DNA from: Gordionus sp. m RMFG-2023 | Lineage: Eukaryota; Nematomorpha; Gordioida; Chordodea; Parachordodidae | Direction of reading: 5' to 3' | NCBI RefSeq assembly: GCF_954871325.1 | Contig: NC_088776.1 | Coordinates: forward strand, 52,346,569-52,410,568 | Length of the DNA stretch: 64,000 nucleotides | Shown here: positions 57,126 to 64,000 of the stretch, piece by piece | Layout of the letters: every line of letters begins with the position of its first letter | How positions within the stretch are numbered: the stretch's first letter is position 1 | Program-made: the position numbers and the translations under genes | Notes under the pieces: generated by a model | What the model was told of the DNA's origin: nothing | The model's database searches: none | Seen by the model: the letters and a program-made list of their open reading frames with translations, nothing else

Positions 57126-60100
57126 GTACCACAAAGACGTGTACAAAGTAGCCAAGCACCGTTGCTCTAATTGTCGTTCCACCTTTCCAAATGCCCAACT
57201 TTTGCGAGAACATGAAGCCCTCCACGAGGAAGTCCGAAAATTTGCTTGCCAAATCTGTGGTTCACTGTTCCGGCAAATTTGCAATGTCAACAATCATGTG
57301 CGCAAATGCCATGCTGATGTGCGAGGAGTAGAGTATACCCTTCAACGCAATGAAACGGCACAGAACGAGAGCCTATTGTTTGCCTCTGAAGTAGAGTACT
57401 TAGCCTCCGGCCTCAACGCTTACCCTCTTGAGCTAAATTATAATAACCAGGCTCGGGCTAATCGCGACTTTTTCCTTCTTTCAGATGACGATCTTCAAGA
57501 AAACAAAGATTCAAAGGACTGTGTCAAAAAGGAGAATTATTTTGTTAATAGTCAAGAAAAGGATGATATACCATATCAGAGTCCCCGAAATTTTAGCAGA
57601 GATGAACATGATGAAGAGATGGAATCTATCACGTTTCAATGTACTACTTGTGGACTTTTTTTTCAAAATGCATCAGCGCTGCAAAATCACATGGTGGCTG
57701 TTGATACATCTTGTGCCTCCGAAGATACCTACGAATGCCCCCAATGCTTTTTTCTCACCAAAGACATACCTATCTTCAATGCACACTTTCACACTGATTT
57801 TCATTATAACCGTCAACACAATTTGTTACTCTACGATACTTATAAACAGCTTTTTCCGGTTTCTCATCTTACTATTCTTCATGGAAATAAAGAAACCTAC
57901 AATGATTCCAAGTCACTTACTGGCCTGTTACGGTTCAGAACAGAAAAAAGCTTTGCAGCAACTATCAACAGTCATAACAATAATCTCTTGCAGTGTGAAA
58001 TTTGCGATAATTCATTCTCTAACAAATCCAACTATGGGCGTCATATAATAGTGCACAACACTGTCAAACCCTACCAATGCTATCTATGTGGCCAAGCCTT
58101 TGTGGTCATAGAAAATTTAAGAAAACATTACCTGCTTCATTTCGCCATGCTTAAAGCACTTGCAGTCTCTTTGTCATCATCTCCAAACTCTCCCGAATAT
58201 CATTGTTTGCGATGTGACACCCTTATTAAAGGTAAGCCTAAGTTTCAAGCTCACATTTGTGCTGAAAGCAAATTGGATACCAAAGAGTCGACTAACGAGA
58301 CTTTCAATGAAAATCAAGAGGATGATACTTATAAAATCGTTTCCCCAATTAGGGACGTCAAGTCTGAGGATGAAAATTTTAAATGCCTCGACTGCAAACA
58401 TTGTTTTATGAACAAAGATCTCTTCTTAGGCCACGTTTGTTTGGGCCAATCGGAAAAGGTGCCCCAGCTTCCCATGTTATGTGATTATGGTATCGAAGCT
58501 GCGCGATCTCAGATACTCAGCAATTACATGCCTATTGCCAATAATGTCCATTCCAACAACCATCAATCTCAACCGGATTACGCCCATCTAGAACCCCAAG
58601 ATCCAGACTCTAATGCACTAGATATCTTAGGAGCATTTGAAGAGCAAACTAATATTACAACCTCCTCTTTTAATCCTTCACCATACATTCAAGCCGCTTT
58701 GGAAATACCCGATCAACTCAAATTTAGTTCATACCTCGACCCTTTCACTCGTCCTATCAGTTCCGAGAATCCATGGGAAGAATATTGGCCAAAGTATCAA
58801 ACCGTATATGAGGGTAAATGCAATTTAAGCATTTGTCTTGCTGAGATGACTTTTTATCGGTCCGTTATGTTCAACATTCATAGCATTGTTCAACCTATGA
58901 TACCCGTTATCCATCTGCGGAGTTGTGAGGTGAATCGGGTATTTTGTTGTGAGGCCTGCAATCGAAGTTTTAGGGAGCGAAAAATACTTGAAGAACATAT
59001 CATAGCCTTACATTTTAAAAATTTGCCATCTCACTATTTCCTTTGTCACCTGTGCGGTAAGTTTTCCCGTGCTGGACGCTCCTTTAAAGTTCATCTTGAA
59101 AGGCATTTCTCTGAAAACAAATTTCTCTGCGACCAATGTGCTATGGCATTCCCCTCTAAAAGCCAACTGAAATCTCATTATCAATCCCACACTACTCTAG
59201 GCCTCATCGCCTCTCAAACATCTAACACCTTAATTAAACCTCTTCTCACATCTTCCTCATTTAAGTGCAATGTGTGCTCCAAGGAATTTAATAACCGTAA
59301 TGAACTCAATTACCACACCTACAATCATACCGGTTTGAAACCGTATGTTTGCAATGTTTGCTCTAAATCTTACATCAAACGCACCAAGCTGCTGGAGCAT
59401 GTCAAAACACATACAGGGGAAAGGCCCTTCAAATGCTTCTCATGTGCTGAAGCATTTCCCCACCGAAAATTTTTACAAGAGCATGTAGCCATGGTTCATG
59501 GTAACCAAAGTTATAAGTGCAAACAGTGCGACAAAACCTACTCATACGAGCCTCATCTCATCCGGCATCAGAAGATGCACAGTGGTCATAATCCTTATAC
59601 CTGTCACATATGCGACAAAGATTTTTACAGGAAAGAGAAGTTACAGAGACATTTGTTTGTCCACGATTCCAACACACTCTACAAATGTGACGTTTGTCAC
59701 AAGGGTTACTCCACTAGGGAGGTTCTGGAAAAACATATATGTGTTCGTGAAAAAGGTTGTGAAAACATAGTTTTCAAATGTCCCTTATGTCCACGAAAAT
59801 TCACCTTTAAGAAAAATCTTGAACTTCATATAGCTCATCATCAGCCCAACGAAGTTCGAAACGATCGAAAAAAGGTTCCTAAACAATATTATTGTAATCT
59901 CTGTCCTAAGGCATTTGTACACCTTAAAAAGCTAAATCGACACCTCATATTTCATCAAAAATATCCTAACTTTGAAGGTGGAATTCCTATAATAGTCGAG
60001 GAGAAGAAGTTCAAATGCCACCTCTGCCCGAAAACGTTTATCAAAAACTTTTACCTGAAAAAACATCTGGAAAATCATTTCAAGTATTCATCCGGCTCTG

Positions 60101-60846
60101 GCCGAAGAACAAAGGCCATATCTAACACCAATTTGTTGACAACAGGAAGTGGCGCCTCATCCTCGACGCAATCTCCTAGTGGATACTCGTTTAATTACAA
60201 CTTACAACAAGCAGCCCATTCCCATCTCAATAACGCTTACACATCTAACTTCACCGCCAATGACCTGATGATAGTGGATGACTTTAACAAACGTCACCAT
60301 TGGAGTCCGGCCCATCTCAATGGATTGAACCAGCAGTCGGTAGGTTCATCCCTCGACTTTCACTTCAATTCCTCCGGTCTTTACTTTGACAATTCTAACC
60401 AACATCATCTTAGCTCAGCAGATAACGGAGACCTAAATGGTCTGGTGCAATCACTCCATCACCACGATTTTACAACGGTGGATCCTCATCGGGTCAATTC
60501 CTTTCTGAACGATGTTGTTTCTAATAATTCCTTAGATGCAGCTTCTAAGACCTTGCTCTCTTCCTCCCCCTCATCTCTACTCGCGAATTCCTCTGCCCTC
60601 CCCATATTCAGTTCATCTACATCTACGGACGATACTACCGCACTGCAAAATATGAACATTCTCAATTCTCTCGATCAAAACTCTCTTTACACATTTATGA
60701 GGATACAGGAAGACGGCAGTCTGGCGGCGGCCACAGGCACTTGCTTAGAGGACAACCAAGCGCTCTTTAAAGTCATCGAGCAATTGCAACAACAGGAAGA
60801 TGGAAATGACGCTCCGAGTCTCATAATTATACAGACCGATAATTGA
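57126..60846 (+). CDS. C2H2 zinc-finger gene, last exon
   Basis: It begins after TTTTAAAAG and joins 48935 in frame (HLKR|YHKDVYKVAKHRCSNC). The exon contains about 16 canonical C2H2 fingers plus C2HC or degenerate ones: HRCSNC, FACQIC, YECPQC, LQCEIC, YQCYLC, FCCEAC, FLCHLC, FLCDQC, FKCNVC, YVCNVC, FKCFSC, YKCKQC, YTCHIC, YKCDVC, FKCPLC, YYCNLC and FKCHLC. A dense cluster of linked fingers with TGERPF/TGLKPY-type linkers runs from about 59260 to 60090. An acidic/Pro-Ser linker lies at about 58440-58920. The C-terminal 250 residues are Ser/Asn/His-rich and unstructured, ending LFKVIEQLQQQEDGNDAP then SLIIIQTDN. The whole protein is about 1860 residues. A transcriptional regulator is likely; I cannot assign an ortholog. 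Confidence 0.92.
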
Positions 60847-63800
60847 TAAAGATTATATCGCTAATTTTTTCTTAAACTGATAAGATTTATAAACAGATGT
60901 ATATATATTATATTTAAAGCGTACATTCATTTTATTGCGTACATTCATTTTATTGTGTGTTGTAGATTGTTAATTATTCGGCATTATAATGTTTACGCGA
61001 TCGTTATTTTAATTTCGAATATCATTGATAAATAATTAAATATAATTTTTTTTATATATTTCGCGAATATTGTAAAATATTTTGAAAATTCGAATAGATC
61101 AAATTATTAAATAAATCATAGAACATCATAAAAAAATAGACACGATCCCTGAGTATCTCCTTAGTAGTGTTGCCGGGCTATAGAAAAATATCTTCTAAAC
61201 CTGGTGATTTCGCTAATAGATGTTCAAACATCTGTGCCACCTATGACCTTTTTCTTGATATATTGCGTTAGCCGTTCTTAAAAATCGACTCAAATCGAGC
61301 TTTTAGGATTACTCAAATTAGAAATAAAAATCCTTTCAGAACTGTGTACACAATTAGGTTTACAATATATTTTTTTTTACCAAAAATTGTAAATTTATTA
61401 ATATTTATTTGAATATTGATCATTTTATTTCCTAATAAGGAAATTGAGAAAAAGTTTTGATATTACCAAATAAAATGTAAAACAATTCATTAAGTAAAAT
61501 TTTAATTTATATTTTACTAGTTTAAAATTTTAAACAAACGGAGTTATTAGTGAAAGAAATTTGTATATGAATTGCAAAGAATTCATTAATTAATTTTCAG
61601 AGAGAAACAGCAATTCCCAAAGAACATGAAATTTATATTTAAAATCCTTTTTTTTATATATCTCAACTAGTAAAATATAAATTAAAATTTTACTTATGAC
61701 TGTGTTCTAGTTATTAAAAAGTAACTTGTAAATTTCAAAAGTAGCTGATTATATTAAAACTTTATGATTTTTTAAAAAAAATATGATTCAACATTTTTAA
61801 TATAATCTTTCTTGTGCAAACAGTAGTTTACAAACAAAGATTAAAATGAAATTTAAAAAAGAAACCTGCTGGTGCTAAAACTTTCAATTTCCCCTTTAAA
61901 AGAGTTTGCAAAATAGAGCCCAAATTATAATGATTAACTAAATTTAAAAAATTCAGGAGGAAATGATCAAATGAAAATCTAGATTAGGGCCAAGCCATAA
62001 AAATTTCGGCTGGGACATGATATTAATATTTCATAAAAATTTTGACTATAAATTTTTATTTGAAAGTTGGTGTCAAAATGGTGTGCTAGTTTTTTAACAA
62101 AAAATAAGCTTTCCTATGCACTAAATAAACTTAAACTTTCTAGTGGGTTAAATGGAGATCATCATATAAATTTAGAAACTGATTACTTTTGTCGTTAGTT
62201 ATTTTAACAACGCCCAAAAATGACTGATTAAATAATTTCACGATTCAGTAATTATTCTCTTTAAAATTCACACAGCTTAACTATAAAATTTTGAGAGGGT
62301 TTGGACCTATTAAAATTTTTTTCTTCACCTGGCTCATAAAAACAAGTCTTATAAAAGCTCTATCTTATTTATTTTTTTAGTAATTAAAAAAAATGTTTAT
62401 GGAATAAATTAGTGCTGTAAACGTTATTTCAGAAAGCGAAAAAAAGAACGCGTTATTGGCTATTCAAAAAAAAATCGAACTATATAAAAAAATTATATTT
62501 ATTTTTTTCCCTTCCAAATTAATGTATTGATAAGTTCTTTTTGTAATATTTATTTTTAACAAGAATTGATTTCTTTGCTAAACATGTTCAGGCGCAGAGG
62601 ATGGAAAAGTTGTATTATATGTATATAATAAAAATTTTAATTGGGAAATTTATAAGAATAATCTCTTTTTTATAAAAAAACTTCTTAATAAACTTCACAA
62701 AAACCTTCATTCAGATCCTCATCATATTTTTTTTTATTTTCTTTTTCAAAATTTAATCTTCATATTTTTACCCTTACATTGGATTGGGGCTGCTGGAAAT
62801 TGAGGTTAAAATATTTGAATTAGGGGCATAATCTACATTTAAAAAGTGTAGACTTAGTACTAGAGATGTAAATTTTCGTAAAATTTGGGGAAAATATGGA
62901 AATTTCCTTTAAAAATTATTTTAATCTTTTTTTTCATGTTTTGTTGAAAACATATAAACTCTTTACATATTATTTAAACAAATATGATATAATTTCAATA
63001 GATGTTATATTCCTTAGAAGATGAAAACAATTCCAGATCAGAGCATAAACATCTTGAATCGAGTAACTTATCATTTGCAGAAGTTGCTTTTCACTAAACT
63101 CGAGATTTGCCCTTTTAACAGTTTCCTAACCTATCCTATTTCGATATGATAAATGAATATTTTGAATTTTATCTATTTTATAATACTTTGACCTTGGCTA
63201 TTAATTTTTAATTGGCAATATTTTATTTTCTATATCCTTTAAAAGCAAATTAAATCCATGAGTTTAAAACCCTATGTATTCGATAATTGGATTTTTATTT
63301 CTTGCAAATGTTCATGATTTCTTTATTTACTTGCATGATCAGTTTTATAAATGGTGTTAATGTTTGTGCCTACTTTTTCTTATATTACTTTCATATTTAT
63401 TAGATACATAATTCCCTGTGTAAATTGACCAGGACTGCTTGACGATTTTAAGGGCCGTCAACAAATTTGTTTAGTAATTTTAAAGAAATTAATCTTACCA
63501 TCAACGGAAAAATGACCTTATTTGGCAGAAACCTAGGATATCATCGAAATTAAAATTGCATTAGTTTCTTAGATGCCAAAATATTTTTTTTTTTATGAAT
63601 TAAATGATTTTTCAAAATTAGTTTATGAAAATACATAGATATGTTTGGATTTTTTAACGTATTTAGTCATACCCCTATTTGCTGATGAACCTCCCTCTAT
63701 GCGGCAGCGACTTATAAAAATTTCTCTTTAATGAATGAAAATAATATATTGAAAAGTAAAACTTTTTTTTTCTATCTTCTATGTGGCTATAAAAAAAATA

Positions 63801-64000
63801 TGAAAAGATTTTTGACTATAAAAATTTAAATTTTTATAACAATAATAAGGAGAAAAGGGATTCAAATTTAACACTTTAGAAATTATAAAATTATTTAGTA
63901 AGGAGGGGGGGGGGGCTTCCTTTCCTCAAAATTTGGAATGGGTGCTAAATAAAAATTAAGCCTCCCATAGCTCCATTAGCACATACCCATGCTTATGATC
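60847..64000. other. 3' UTR and intergenic AT-rich DNA
   Basis: Downstream of the stop at 60844-60846 there is an AATAAA near 61110. No gene is recognised to the window end. A G homopolymer (63903-63914) near the right edge resembles those inside hAT ends elsewhere in the window. Confidence 0.45.
60919..60954 (+). repeat. 18-bp direct repeat in the 3' UTR region
   Basis: GCGTACATTCATTTTATT occurs twice head to tail, 73 bp after the zinc-finger stop codon. Confidence 0.9.

Noticed and set aside
57485-58048. Second long plus-strand frame inside the zinc-finger exon
   Set aside because: It is a shadow of the finger-coding frame and has no motif of its own.

Overview
This is a eukaryotic, almost certainly invertebrate animal, chromosome segment. 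It is very AT-rich and lacks bacterial-style gene packing. Open reading frames are joined across GT-AG introns, several only 40-48 bp long. It carries C2H2 zinc-finger and GT31 glycosyltransferase genes and is dominated by transposable elements. I cannot name the species. No rRNA gene, intact tRNA gene or CRISPR array was seen.

Host genes. (1) A very large C2H2 zinc-finger gene on the + strand (exons 47018-47134, 47183-48935, 57126-60846) encodes about 27 canonical fingers plus several degenerate ones. One finger is split by an 8.2-kb intron that contains an antisense LINE. (2) An intact single-exon GT31 (beta-1,3-galactosyltransferase-like) gene lies at 34880-36373, with a recently duplicated, disabled copy at 30590-32073. 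(3) An Asn-rich exon of unknown function is at 4016-4747 (-). (4) A possible exon sits at the left edge (1-54).

Mobile DNA. The left two thirds are a nest of hAT elements, many delimited exactly by matching 8-bp target duplications. The largest is a 5.64-kb hAT (7483-13122, duplication CAATTTCA) with a nine-exon TTF/DUF4371-type transposase gene, in which one 29-codon exon has been tandemly triplicated in frame. A BED-type hAT-Ac element (15368-20240) was cut within its BED-finger codons by a second hAT (17717-19588). That second family recurs at 21946-23840 and 37958-39963, each time carrying the same GGCC-rich mini-element inside its transposase remnant. A fourth, decayed member (about 30040-33946) has its middle replaced by the GT31 pseudogene unit. 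Also present are a piggyBac (28071-29831, TTAA ends), two Helitron-like repeats with terminal hairpins, several short non-autonomous hATs, a long inverted-repeat element (about 54160-55080), an RTE-like LINE (50690-53760, -) preceded by a tRNA-like box A/box B sequence, and fossil fragments of Ty3/Gypsy retroelements.

The remaining stretches (55-2745, 24660-25920, 26130-28066, 44505-45705, 60847-64000) show no gene I can support.
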